From Ktedonobacteraceae bacterium (GTDB lineage: Bacteria > Chloroflexota > Ktedonobacteria > Ktedonobacterales > Ktedonobacteraceae): a stretch of 22,455 nucleotides of DNA. Below are positions 7,300 to 14,954 of the stretch, piece by piece (the first letter of the stretch is position 1; every line of letters begins with the position of its first letter). The stretch lies in NCBI GenBank assembly GCA_014896635.1, contig JADBKA010000066.1, positions 1 to 22,455 on the forward strand. Direction: 5' to 3'. Made by a program: the position numbers and the translations under genes. A model generated the notes under the pieces. It was not told where the DNA came from. It did not search any database and was given only the letters and a program-made list of their open reading frames with translations.

Positions 7300-8832
7300 T
7301 CAACGTTTGCGGCGGCGCAGCAGCAGCGCGCCGATCACAAGAGCAAAGCCAATGCCGAGACCGGCCAGCAGCGCCTGTTGCTGTTTACGCTGCTCTCTGT
7401 CCTCAGGCGGAAGACTGTAGATTCCGCCTGCACGATAGGCAGCGTCGAGCAGTTCAATGGGATGTGCTACCGTCATTGGCAGGCCGCGCTGGCGTATGCC
7501 CATCGCAATCTGCATCATACAGCCGGGATTGCCGGTGGCAATGATCTGTGCTTCGGTGGCTGCGATATTGCTCATTTTGCGTTCGAGCAGTGCGTTTGCC
7601 ATCTCCTGATTGGTAAGGTTGTAGACGCCGGCGCTGCCGCAGCACCAGTCCGCCTCTTTCAGATCAACCAGTTGCAGACCGGGAATGGCTTTGAGCAACT
7701 GGCGCGGCTGCTGCTTGATCTTCTGTCCATGAACAAGATGGCAGGCATCGTGGTAAGCGACGGTTGCTTCGATCCTGCCCATATGCTGATTCATCTCAAT
7801 TGCTGCCAGGAACTCGGCGATATCTTTCACCTTCTTGCTGAACTCCCTGGCGCGCTCAGCATAAACCGGGTCATCGCGTAGTAAATGATCGTACTCTTTG
7901 AGTGTTGAGCCGCAGCCTGCCGAGTTAATGATAAGAGCATCGCAATCATACAGTTCAAATGTATCAATATTGTGCCGGGCCAGGGCGCGCCCGTGCTCTG
8001 CCTCGCCGCCATGAATGTGCAAGGCGCCGCAGCAATTTTGTTGTGGTGGCGTGATGACCTCGCAACCGTTAGCCGCCAGTACACGAATTGTGGCCTGGTT
8101 CACATCGTGGAAAACCTGATCCATGATGCAGCCGCTGATAAAGCCAACGCGATAGCGACGCTGTCCGATGGCTGGCGTTACTTCCGGCAGTTTCGCCGGG
8201 AAGATCGGGCCTCTGACGTCGTGCATGAGTTCTTCGGGAAGTTTCAGCTTGCCTTGCAGGGGCGTCGGCAGTGCATTGGCGATGTCAGTCAGGCCGCTGG
8301 CGATCACCAGCGCCTGCAAGCCGCTGCGCTGGTAGAGTTTCAGTCCGCCAAATACCAGGGAGAGGACGAGGCGGGAAGGCAGCATGATATCGAAAAAGAA
8401 GCGCCGTAGCAGTTGCTCTATCATGGACGGGCGCTTGATGGCAGATTCGACGCTATCGTGCTGCGCTGGCGTTGCTCGCTCTGCTATCTGGATGTGTTCG
8501 CGTGCAGCCTCGATCAGCTTGCCAAACTGAACGCCGGAGGGACAGGCCGTCTCGCAGGCACGGCAGCCGACGCAGCAGTTCATATGTTCAATAAAATCGT
8601 CGTTGATAGCCAGGCGTCCATCGGCGACTGCCTGCATTTGATAAATGCGCCCTCGCGGCGAATCCATTTCTACTCCAAGCGTTGCGTAGGTGGGACAGGT
8701 GGGCAGGCAGAAGCCGCAGTGGATACATTGCCGTATCAAATCGTAGGTGTGGGAATTTCTCCGCAATGGCCCTTGAGCAGGGGGAGTTATAGCGTAAACC
8801 GCTGAGTGGGTCGGGGCTGAATCGGTCAGCAT
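7300..8832 (-). CDS. glcF: Glycolate oxidase iron-sulfur subunit-like protein (GlcF) with C-terminal membrane helix
   Basis: ATG 8832 is chosen because GGAGG lies six bases upstream; the open frame extends 40 codons further but without support. The protein has 510 residues, longer than usual GlcF (about 400-440). Two 4Fe-4S motifs are present: CIHCGFCLPTCP (Cys36, 39, 42, 46) and CVGCRACETACP (Cys87, 90, 93, 97). Two CCG domains follow, with NCCGALHIHGG, and later DACHLVHGQ and WCCGSAG. GlcF passes electrons from flavin subunits GlcD/GlcE during glycolate or lactate oxidation. The last 24 residues are a 19-residue hydrophobic helix followed by RRRKR, which could anchor the protein to the membrane. 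No glcD or glcE is in the window. It follows the methyltransferase gene by only 34 bases, so they probably share a transcript. Confidence 0.87.
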   Translation of the reverse strand: MLTDSAPTHSAVYAITPPAQGPLRRNSHTYDLIRQCIHCGFCLPTCPTYATLGVEMDSPRGRIYQMQAVADGRLAINDDFIEHMNCCVGCRACETACPSGVQFGKLIEAAREHIQIAERATPAQHDSVESAIKRPSMIEQLLRRFFFDIMLPSRLVLSLVFGGLKLYQRSGLQALVIASGLTDIANALPTPLQGKLKLPEELMHDVRGPIFPAKLPEVTPAIGQRRYRVGFISGCIMDQVFHDVNQATIRVLAANGCEVITPPQQNCCGALHIHGGEAEHGRALARHNIDTFELYDCDALIINSAGCGSTLKEYDHLLRDDPVYAERAREFSKKVKDIAEFLAAIEMNQHMGRIEATVAYHDACHLVHGQKIKQQPRQLLKAIPGLQLVDLKEADWCCGSAGVYNLTNQEMANALLERKMSNIAATEAQIIATGNPGCMMQIAMGIRQRGLPMTVAHPIELLDAAYRAGGIYSLPPEDREQRKQQQALLAGLGIGFALVIGALLLRRRKR

Positions 8833-8866
8833 AGAAAACCTCCATGAGTAGACTGGCAGGCTGGTA

Positions 8867-9952
8867 TTATTGCTTCCGTACCAGCGGCTGTGCTGCAACG
8901 GCGGTGACTTCCTGCCGGTTGTGGAAGAGCTGGCGTACCTGGACAAGGCCATAGTGGCGGTGCAGGATGTTCAGGGCTTCGCGCAGATTTGCCAGCGGTC
9001 GAATTTCGCGGGTGGCATGTGGCAGTTTGAAGACGCTGATAACGATACCATCCTGGCGCAGGCAGCGGGCCGCCCTGCCTAGCAGACGCGCAGCTTCACG
9101 CGCATCCATCCGCATATCATTGACAATGATAGCAAAACATTTGCCGCTATGTATAGCCTCCTCAAGATAGTTTTCCGCGTAGCCATGATAGTGTTGCAGA
9201 TGTGGATGGCCTGTCAGACGAGCGTCAAGGCGAGCCGGGTCAACAGCAACGACGGAGAGGCCCGCATCAAGCAGCAGGCGCGTCCAGCCGCCGGGAGCGG
9301 CGCCCAGGTCGAGAGCCTCTTCTCCTACCGGCAATGCGATGCTAAAAACTTCTAGCGCCTCCAGCAGTTTGAATTCAGCACGGCTGATCTGCTCCTCAGT
9401 TTGCGCAAAATGACGCGCTCCGCCGGGCCAGCTACTCAAATTCTCTTCGACTGTAGAAATACCCAGAAAACCTTTCTCTGTCGTGCACAGTATAGAAACG
9501 ACCACTCGCGGCTTCTTTACGGACTCTATCGCCCCTGTTTCTTCTGCGATGGCTTCAGCAAGCAGGCGGTTCAATTGTCCGCTGCTGTATGGGCGTGTGA
9601 CCTGGGTTTTGCTGTTCTGCACAAGGCGTGATTGCACGGCAAAATGGGTACCGCGCTCCAGCAGCGCAAAAGCGGGCAGACCGGCGAGAGCCTGCACAAG
9701 AGTAGCGATATCTTGCTCGCCAGCCTGCAATTTGACGATTGTTTGAACAGGAGCGAGATGACGAACGAATATGGGCCGTGCAACGGCAGCCTTATGCATC
9801 AACGTGCCGCTACTGGCTGATTCACAGAGCAAAACACCGGGAGTAAGCTCTTCTCTCTGCTGGCAGTGCCTGTCGAGATTACGCAGTTCCGCCAGGGCCG
9901 CCTGAGCAAATTCCGGCTGTGCCGTAGCTATAAGCAGGTTTTCCAGGTTCAT
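8867..9952 (-). CDS. RlmM/FtsJ-family SAM-dependent RNA 2'-O-methyltransferase
   Basis: This 361-residue protein joins an N-terminal THUMP-like region (about 1-185) to an RrmJ/FtsJ-type methyltransferase. The SAM-binding motif is DLGAAPGGWTRLL (215-227), followed by VAVDPARLD. The K-D-K-E catalytic tetrad of 2'-O-ribose methyltransferases is complete: Lys195 in SRAEFKL, Asp279 in VNDMRMD, Lys309 in SVFKLP and Glu348 in NRQEVT. This layout is that of RlmM, which methylates C2498 of 23S rRNA in gamma-proteobacteria. Whether the target is the same here is unknown, so no symbol is given. It is first in a two-gene unit with glcF. Its ATG at 9952 has only a weak AAAGATGA upstream. Confidence 0.88.
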   Translation of the reverse strand: MNLENLLIATAQPEFAQAALAELRNLDRHCQQREELTPGVLLCESASSGTLMHKAAVARPIFVRHLAPVQTIVKLQAGEQDIATLVQALAGLPAFALLERGTHFAVQSRLVQNSKTQVTRPYSSGQLNRLLAEAIAEETGAIESVKKPRVVVSILCTTEKGFLGISTVEENLSSWPGGARHFAQTEEQISRAEFKLLEALEVFSIALPVGEEALDLGAAPGGWTRLLLDAGLSVVAVDPARLDARLTGHPHLQHYHGYAENYLEEAIHSGKCFAIIVNDMRMDAREAARLLGRAARCLRQDGIVISVFKLPHATREIRPLANLREALNILHRHYGLVQVRQLFHNRQEVTAVAAQPLVRKQ

Positions 9953-10044
9953 TCATCTTTCATACTGCTGAGAAAACGGCGGGGATCAGCATTTTCTTTC
10001 TAGTGTACCACAGCTACAGCACTGATGTCTGCCGGGCGAGATAG

Positions 10045-10440
10045 TTACATCTCGCCCTGGCTGCCGGCCTCAAAGAGGCGCCTGAACTCAGTGGGGAGTT
10101 GTGCCTGTACATCACGTATTTCGCCTGGTGCCACCGCCTCTTTCAGCACCTCGACCACCGCGCGCGCATGGTATGTCGCGGCGGGCAAATCGGTTCCCTC
10201 GCGCAGGCTCACGCGCTGAAAGAACTCGTGCAGCGAGAAGCGTTCACCCAGGCCGGCCATCGGACCACGCAGGTGACGACCAAGTTCCGGCGGCAACTGT
10301 GAAGCGAGATCGTTGGCTTCGCCACCACTCAGGCGCTCGCCAAGTGTCTCAAGTGTAGCGCGCACCGCCCGTTCGGCATCGCCGCGCGATGGCAGCTTTG
10401 CTCTGTTCTGTACCTGTCCGATGAACTCATCGTGTTTCAT
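10045..10440 (-). CDS. DUF2267-like protein
   Basis: A 131-residue soluble, helical protein, ATG 10440 with GAGGGA just upstream. The first part matches the DUF2267 pattern: MKHDEFIGQVQNRA, then DAERAVRATLETLGERLSGG and ANDLASQLPPELG, followed by a second similar repeat (VVEVLKEAVAPGEIRDVQAQLP, FRRLF). These two half-repeats explain the length. The biochemical role of DUF2267 proteins is not established; they often occur near stress-related genes. It is probably a single-gene unit, separated from the methyltransferase by 92 bases. Confidence 0.85.
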   Translation of the reverse strand: MKHDEFIGQVQNRAKLPSRGDAERAVRATLETLGERLSGGEANDLASQLPPELGRHLRGPMAGLGERFSLHEFFQRVSLREGTDLPAATYHARAVVEVLKEAVAPGEIRDVQAQLPTEFRRLFEAGSQGEM

Positions 10441-10843
10441 ATGTCCCTCGCTTTCTGGTATACCCCTTGCCTATTAAGACAACTGTGTGCAGATCTCCAC
10501 TCACTGCCTGATCCTCAATCGACGGTGAATGAGGGACCAGGTGCGGCATCCGCTCCGTTGTTGCTGTCTCTGTGATCTTTCCCCTCTCCGTCCCTCAGAT
10601 GAGAATGTGGATGATGTAATCCTGCCCTTTCTAGTCTACTTCAAAGTAGTCACAACGCCGTCACCAACGTTGATAGCATGCTCACAATTTGATCACGAAT
10701 GATCCCGGCGATTCGCTTTGTTCCGGCATCTCATCTACTTGACATTCTCCTTTATTTCCCCTTACCATTAGAAAAAATAAGGAACTGAAAATGATTCCGA
10801 GCCTGTTTATCTAACAAATATTCTCTCTAAAAAGGAGACGAAG
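10441..10843. other. 403-bp intergenic region with divergent promoters
   Basis: No convincing coding sequence. It must hold the promoters of the divergent DUF2267-like and hydrolase genes; the latter is listed separately. Two short inverted repeats are visible: CTACTT-CA-AAGTAG at 10636-10649 and GATCA-CGAA-TGATC at 10691-10704. Either could be a regulator site upstream of the hydrolase promoter. The right end becomes distinctly AT-rich. Confidence 0.6.
10739..10768 (+). promoter_or_regulatory. Promoter candidate for the membrane-anchored hydrolase
   Basis: A perfect TTGACA at 10739-10744 is followed 18 bases later by TACCAT at 10763-10768. The predicted start near 10775 leaves a leader of about 70 bases before the RBS AAAGGAG and ATG 10844. 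Confidence 0.5.
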
Positions 10844-12772
10844 ATGTCCGGTATTGAGCAAAATAATACTTCATCTCATATCATAAAAAATAATGTAATA
10901 GAGAACAGAACAGATGATGAAGAGACATTAAAAACTTATGTTAAAGTAGACGATGAAGTGACGGCGAAAGAACCTGTAGAGAGAAATGTTGAGAACCATA
11001 AAGATGATGCCGGTAAGCAGCCTCTACAGGCTGCTCTGCCTCTTCCGCCTGACAATACAAATGCCGCCGTTCCTTATGCTGATATTCCTTACTATGAGTA
11101 TGCGACGCCCGTACTACAGCGCCGCCCGCCATATCCGCCACCTATTGTGGCGCCACAGGCGCCTGTGATGATGCCGGGCGTAGCTGTCCCTGCCGGGCCA
11201 GGAGCGCAGCCGCCACCGAAACGGAGTAACAGGAAGCTGTGGTACATTGCGATAAGCCTGCTGCTTGTCTCTGTAATCGTCTTTGCTGCCGGTCTCACAG
11301 TGTTCATCAATAGAGCGGAACGTTCGCCGACTCCTGTTCAGACTACTACTCCTGTTACGCAGGCGTCACCTACCCCTGCTTTTCCCCCGACTTCTCAGGC
11401 ATTTCAGCAGGCCCCCTGTCCTTTCGCGGTAAGTGCAACGCTAATAGAGGGCCGCGATGTCAGATGCGGCTGGTTGACAGTGCCTGAAGATCACAATGCT
11501 GCTGCACGCGGGAAGAGCATTCAACTGGCTGTTGCAGTCTTTAAATCGGCAATTCCTGATCCATCGGCCACGCCCATCGTCTATCTTGATGGTGGACCCG
11601 GCGGCGCAACTCTTAGTGGCTACGGACCACACATCACCGTAGATAACCGGCAAAAAGTCAGTCTGGGTCATGACATCATCTTTTTTGATCAGCGCGGAAC
11701 TGGTTTCTCTAAACCTGCTCTTGATTGTCCTGAACTGAAGCAGGGTAATGGGGATAATCGCTCCTATGTAGCGGTAATGCAGAGCTGTCATGACCGGTTG
11801 AAAAAAACAGGCGTCAACTTCGACGTGTTTACCACGCTGCAAGATGCTGCTGATGTGCATGACCTGGTACATGCCCTGGGCTACCGGCAGGCCAACCTCT
11901 ACGGGGTCTCCTATGGTACACGCCTGGCTCTGACGGTCATGCGCCTGTTCCCGGCGGACGTGCGTAGCGTCGTGCTCGACTCTACTGTTCCCTTGCAGCA
12001 CAACCTGTTTACCTCCCAGGCTGCTGTAACCCAGCATGCCTTCGACACGTTTTTCAAAGGCTGTATGTCCAGCAACAAGTGTCATGCAGCCTATCCGCAG
12101 GTTGAGAGCGCGTTTTACCGGCTGGTGCGCCAGTGGAATGATAAACCTGTTACTGTGCGTCTGCCTACTCATGGCAATGTTTCTGTGAGCGGTGACGACC
12201 TGACGAACTGGCTGTTCGCTTCACTCTATGATGCCGGCACGATACCTGAGCTGCCGCAGATCATCATGCAACTGGATCACGGAGAGTATACGCAATTCGC
12301 GCGCCTGTATGAGGATCAACAGAGCTGGTGGAATATCAGCTATGGCATGTACTATTCAGTCGAATGCGGTGAGGACATGGCCTATACCAATCGGGCGGCA
12401 CTGGAAGCCTCAGTGCAGGTCATGCGGCCCGAACTGCGGGATGGCATGCGTGCCAGCCTGCTCGGTGACTGGAGGGTCTGTCAGATCTGGCAGCAGCCAG
12501 CGGTGCCGGCTCAGCAGAAGCAACCGGTGGTCAGCACCATTCCTACGCTGGTGCTCGCTGGCGAATTCGATCCTATCACTCCGCCTGATAATGGACGGGT
12601 GGCGGCACGCACGTTGAGCAGGAGCTACTTCTTTCTCTTTCCTGGTGCGACACATGGCCTGTACCTGACCGGTCCCTGTCCCTCTGGTATTACCGTTGCT
12701 TTTCTGGCGCGACCCGACCGCCAGCCTGATGCTGCCTGTATCGCTTCCATGTCTGAGCCAGCGTTCCAGTAG
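10844..12772 (+). CDS. Membrane-anchored TAP-family alpha/beta hydrolase (tripeptidyl-aminopeptidase-like)
   Basis: 642 residues, with AAAGGAG six bases before ATG 10844. Residues 1-55 are Asn/Glu/Asp-rich, 60-125 are Pro-rich, and 131-155 form one membrane helix. A Thr/Pro-rich linker follows, then the enzyme (about 186-642), which would lie outside the cytoplasm by this topology. Catalytic features are complete: oxyanion GGPGG (250-254), FFDQRGTG (280-287), nucleophile Ser356 in GVSYGT, Asp576 in GEFDPITPP and His604 in GATHG. Eight or more cysteines in the outer part may form disulfides. The C-terminal TAP-like region fits secreted tripeptidyl or proline-type aminopeptidases that trim peptides; exact specificity is unknown. 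A decayed copy follows, so the locus was duplicated. The N-terminal 55 codons are markedly more AT-rich than the rest. Confidence 0.9.
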   Translation: MSGIEQNNTSSHIIKNNVIENRTDDEETLKTYVKVDDEVTAKEPVERNVENHKDDAGKQPLQAALPLPPDNTNAAVPYADIPYYEYATPVLQRRPPYPPPIVAPQAPVMMPGVAVPAGPGAQPPPKRSNRKLWYIAISLLLVSVIVFAAGLTVFINRAERSPTPVQTTTPVTQASPTPAFPPTSQAFQQAPCPFAVSATLIEGRDVRCGWLTVPEDHNAAARGKSIQLAVAVFKSAIPDPSATPIVYLDGGPGGATLSGYGPHITVDNRQKVSLGHDIIFFDQRGTGFSKPALDCPELKQGNGDNRSYVAVMQSCHDRLKKTGVNFDVFTTLQDAADVHDLVHALGYRQANLYGVSYGTRLALTVMRLFPADVRSVVLDSTVPLQHNLFTSQAAVTQHAFDTFFKGCMSSNKCHAAYPQVESAFYRLVRQWNDKPVTVRLPTHGNVSVSGDDLTNWLFASLYDAGTIPELPQIIMQLDHGEYTQFARLYEDQQSWWNISYGMYYSVECGEDMAYTNRAALEASVQVMRPELRDGMRASLLGDWRVCQIWQQPAVPAQQKQPVVSTIPTLVLAGEFDPITPPDNGRVAARTLSRSYFFLFPGATHGLYLTGPCPSGITVAFLARPDRQPDAACIASMSEPAFQ

Positions 12773-12972
12773 CCTGTGGCGCCTTTGCAAAGGTCCTGGA
12801 AGCTTGACAACCTCTGCCGTTCCTTCTACGATTGAGAAGTAAGAGAAGCCAGAGATACCCTGATCTCACTGTTTCTTAGAACAGCATACTGGCGATACAG
12901 GTAATGAAAATTCGATCAAAGCGTTAATCTCATCTGTTTTTTTACTCAATGGCTGGTCAGGAAACAGGTTAA
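12773..12972. other. Spacer between the hydrolase gene and its decayed copy
   Basis: No coding signal. A loop-less 12-bp palindrome, CCTTTGCAAAGG at 12782-12793, lies ten bases after the hydrolase stop. It lacks a T run, so it is not a typical terminator. The rest shows no similarity by eye to the first gene's upstream region or N-terminal codons. Confidence 0.4.
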
Positions 12973-13677
12973 TGGCAAGAATTTAAGTCATTTATACCTG
13001 AGCCACAGACGCCAGAGCGGGTCAACAGAAAACTACTTCTGCTTACCATCAGTATGCTACTTATTTCCGTTGTCGTCTTTGCTACTGGTGTAACTGTATT
13101 TATCAATGCGCGTCAACGTGTCCAGTCTCAACCCATGCTTCAGCCATCTGCCGCTGCGACAACTGCTGCTGCTCCGTCTGCTACCTCGTCAGTGCCTGTC
13201 GCATTTCAGCAAGCGCCGTGTCCTTTTACGCCGGGGAGGGGGATGAAGGAAGGCAGCAATATGCGCTGTGGTTTGCTGACTGTGCCTGAAGATCACAGTA
13301 TCGCGCGTGGTGCCAGTATTCAACTGGCCGTCGCTATTTTCAAATCCCCGGTTGCCGATACTTCCGCGGCTCCTGTCATTTATCTTGATGGTGGACCCGG
13401 TGGCGCTACTCTGAGCCTTATTGGGCCACAAATCACCGTGACAAATCGACAGATCGTCACGCTGGGCCACGATATGATCTTCTTTGATCAGCGCGGTGCA
13501 GGATACTCCCGGCCATCTCTTTCCTGCCCAGAACTGGAGAGGGTGGAAAGCTATCAGTCACAGGTTATAGCGATACGTAACTGTCATGACCGGCTGATAC
13601 GGTCTGGCATTAACTTGAGCGCCTACACCACGCTGCAAAATGCTGCTGATGTACATGATCTGATCAGCGCGGTGTAA
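12973..13677 (+). pseudogene. Truncated second copy of TAP-family hydrolase
   Basis: The frame opens after a TAA at 12970-12972 and reads PERVNRKLLLLTI before the first ATG (13054). This parallels RSNRKLWYIAI of the intact upstream gene, so homology begins before any start codon. It continues through the membrane helix, the Thr/Ala linker, FQQAPCPF, GLLTVPEDH, YLDGGPGGATLS and FFDQRGAG to TTLQNAADVHDL. It then stops at 13675-13677, at a point matching residue 345 of the intact copy, 11 residues before its nucleophile Ser356. The N-terminal cytoplasmic part and the whole catalytic second half are missing, so no activity is expected. A 14-bp repeat, TGATCAGCGCGGTG, occurs at 13485-13498 and at the break (13661-13674), which may mark a recombination point. 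No ribosome binding site fits ATG 13054. Confidence 0.85.
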
Positions 13678-13767
13678 TGAGCCAGGTCGGCGGTAGTAAA
13701 TGTTTTGCTCATGCTCGCCGACTGACCAGGTTGTAGTCCTTTCAAAAAAGCAGCTTCCTCAGTCATT

Positions 13768-14532
13768 TTACCTCCGATTGTTCAGAAAAGCTCTCATCCC
13801 CTCGCACGCCTCTATTGTTGCGATTTGCTCGACGAAGGAATCACGTTCGGCATCGAGCCGCTCAACCAGGCTGGGCAGAGCATCCCAGAGTAATTGTCTG
13901 GTGCGGCGTACACTGCCGGGTAGCTGCCTGGCGATGGCCTCGGCAACGGTGCGCGCCTCGTCCTCCAGTTGGTGAGCCGGGACGAGGCGCGAGGCGAGTC
14001 CCCAGGCGACGGCCTGCTCGGCAGTGATGGCCTGATTGAGCAACTGGACCTCGGCGGCGCGTTTAAAGCCAATGATGCGGGGGAGCAATGCCGTCCATCC
14101 ACCATCGGGACTGTAACCGACAGTAGTGTAATAGGGTTGAAAACGGGCTTCGGGAGCAACAAGCACGATATCTGCTGCGAGTACGAATCCTAATGCACCA
14201 CCTGTGACAAGACCATGAACCGCCGCCACAAGGGGAACGGGCAAATTGATGAGAGAGATGATGATCTGATTGAGCAGGCCCACGACTTCACGGGCATAGG
14301 TCTCAATGTCTGCCTGGTGATCAGCGAAGGCACGCACATCGCCGCCAGTAGAGAACGAACGGCCATTGGCACGCAGAACGACGACGCGCACATCGGACCG
14401 GGCGCGTAAAGAATCCAGCGCATCCAGCATCTCGCGCAATAGTTCAGGAATGAGGCTGTTATGGCGTTCGGGCCGATTCAATGTGAGAGTGGCGATAGAA
14501 CCGGCAGAATCAGTCAGAATCAGGTTACTCAT
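13768..14532 (-). CDS. Enoyl-CoA hydratase/isomerase-family protein (crotonase fold, isomerase-like)
   Basis: 254 residues from ATG 14532. The start is fixed by an 8-base overlap with the maoC-like stop; an upstream in-frame ATG at 14565 lies inside that gene and adds nothing conserved. Oxyanion-hole segments are FSTGGDVRAF (near 60-69) and HGLVTGGALGF (106-116). The two hydratase glutamates are replaced: Leu114 and Tyr134 stand where GGCE and QPE are expected. Asp143 in SPDGG matches the acid used by isomerase-type members such as PaaG. This argues for an enoyl-CoA isomerase or related reaction rather than hydration. It is the last gene of the ligase-MaoC-crotonase operon, probably in fatty or aromatic acyl-CoA breakdown. 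Confidence 0.9.
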   Translation of the reverse strand: MSNLILTDSAGSIATLTLNRPERHNSLIPELLREMLDALDSLRARSDVRVVVLRANGRSFSTGGDVRAFADHQADIETYAREVVGLLNQIIISLINLPVPLVAAVHGLVTGGALGFVLAADIVLVAPEARFQPYYTTVGYSPDGGWTALLPRIIGFKRAAEVQLLNQAITAEQAVAWGLASRLVPAHQLEDEARTVAEAIARQLPGSVRRTRQLLWDALPSLVERLDAERDSFVEQIATIEACEGMRAFLNNRR

Positions 14533-14935
14533 CGTTTTTCCAGCAGACAAGCATCTGTCCTTCACAGGCTACTTCATTGTTCGCTTTGGTGATCAGCGTT
14601 CTTAGACGGGCTACGTGGGCGCCGGGCCAGACTTCGACGACCTGTAGCTGTATCGTTACTTCTTCGTCTACAAAAGTAGGATTGGGAAACATCAGTTCCT
14701 GTTCCAGTTGCCTGAGTCCAGGAAAGTGGGTACTCATCACACCGCAAATAGTTCCATACAGAAGCATGCCGTGGCAGACAGTCCTGCCAAAGCGAGTGCG
14801 TGCTGAGAACTGCGGGTCAACGTGAATGGGATTATCGTCGCCACTGAGGGCAGCGAAGCGGTTGAAGTCTTCCTGAGTAAAGGTCCGGCTGACTGCTACG
14901 GTGTGGCCAACTTGTAATGCGGTAGCTATGCTCAT
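14525..14935 (-). CDS. MaoC-family (R)-specific enoyl-CoA hydratase
   Basis: A 136-residue single hot-dog domain, the usual length of stand-alone MaoC/PhaJ proteins. The hydratase-2 motif is intact: SGDDNPIHVD (31-40) with catalytic Asp33 and His38. FGRTVCHGMLLYG follows, as in the family. It would hydrate trans-2-enoyl-CoA to (R)-3-hydroxyacyl-CoA. It begins 19 bases after the ligase gene and its stop overlaps the crotonase start (ATGAGTAA), so the three genes form a tightly packed operon. The substrate chain length cannot be read from the sequence. Confidence 0.92.
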   Translation of the reverse strand: MSIATALQVGHTVAVSRTFTQEDFNRFAALSGDDNPIHVDPQFSARTRFGRTVCHGMLLYGTICGVMSTHFPGLRQLEQELMFPNPTFVDEEVTIQLQVVEVWPGAHVARLRTLITKANNEVACEGQMLVCWKNDE

Positions 14936-14954
14936 TATTTACCATCCTTATCAG

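Noticed and set aside
7972..8805. Plus-strand open frames opposite glcF (7972-8409 and 8413-8805)
   Set aside because: The minus-strand frame encodes intact Fe-S and CCG motifs; the plus-strand frames show no domain.
11441..12172. 243-codon minus-strand frame inside the hydrolase gene
   Set aside because: Antisense to a fully conserved catalytic domain; no RBS or domain.
13732..13767. AAGCTGCTTTTTT downstream of the crotonase as a terminator (minus strand)
   Set aside because: The inverted repeat leaves too small a loop to form a stable hairpin.
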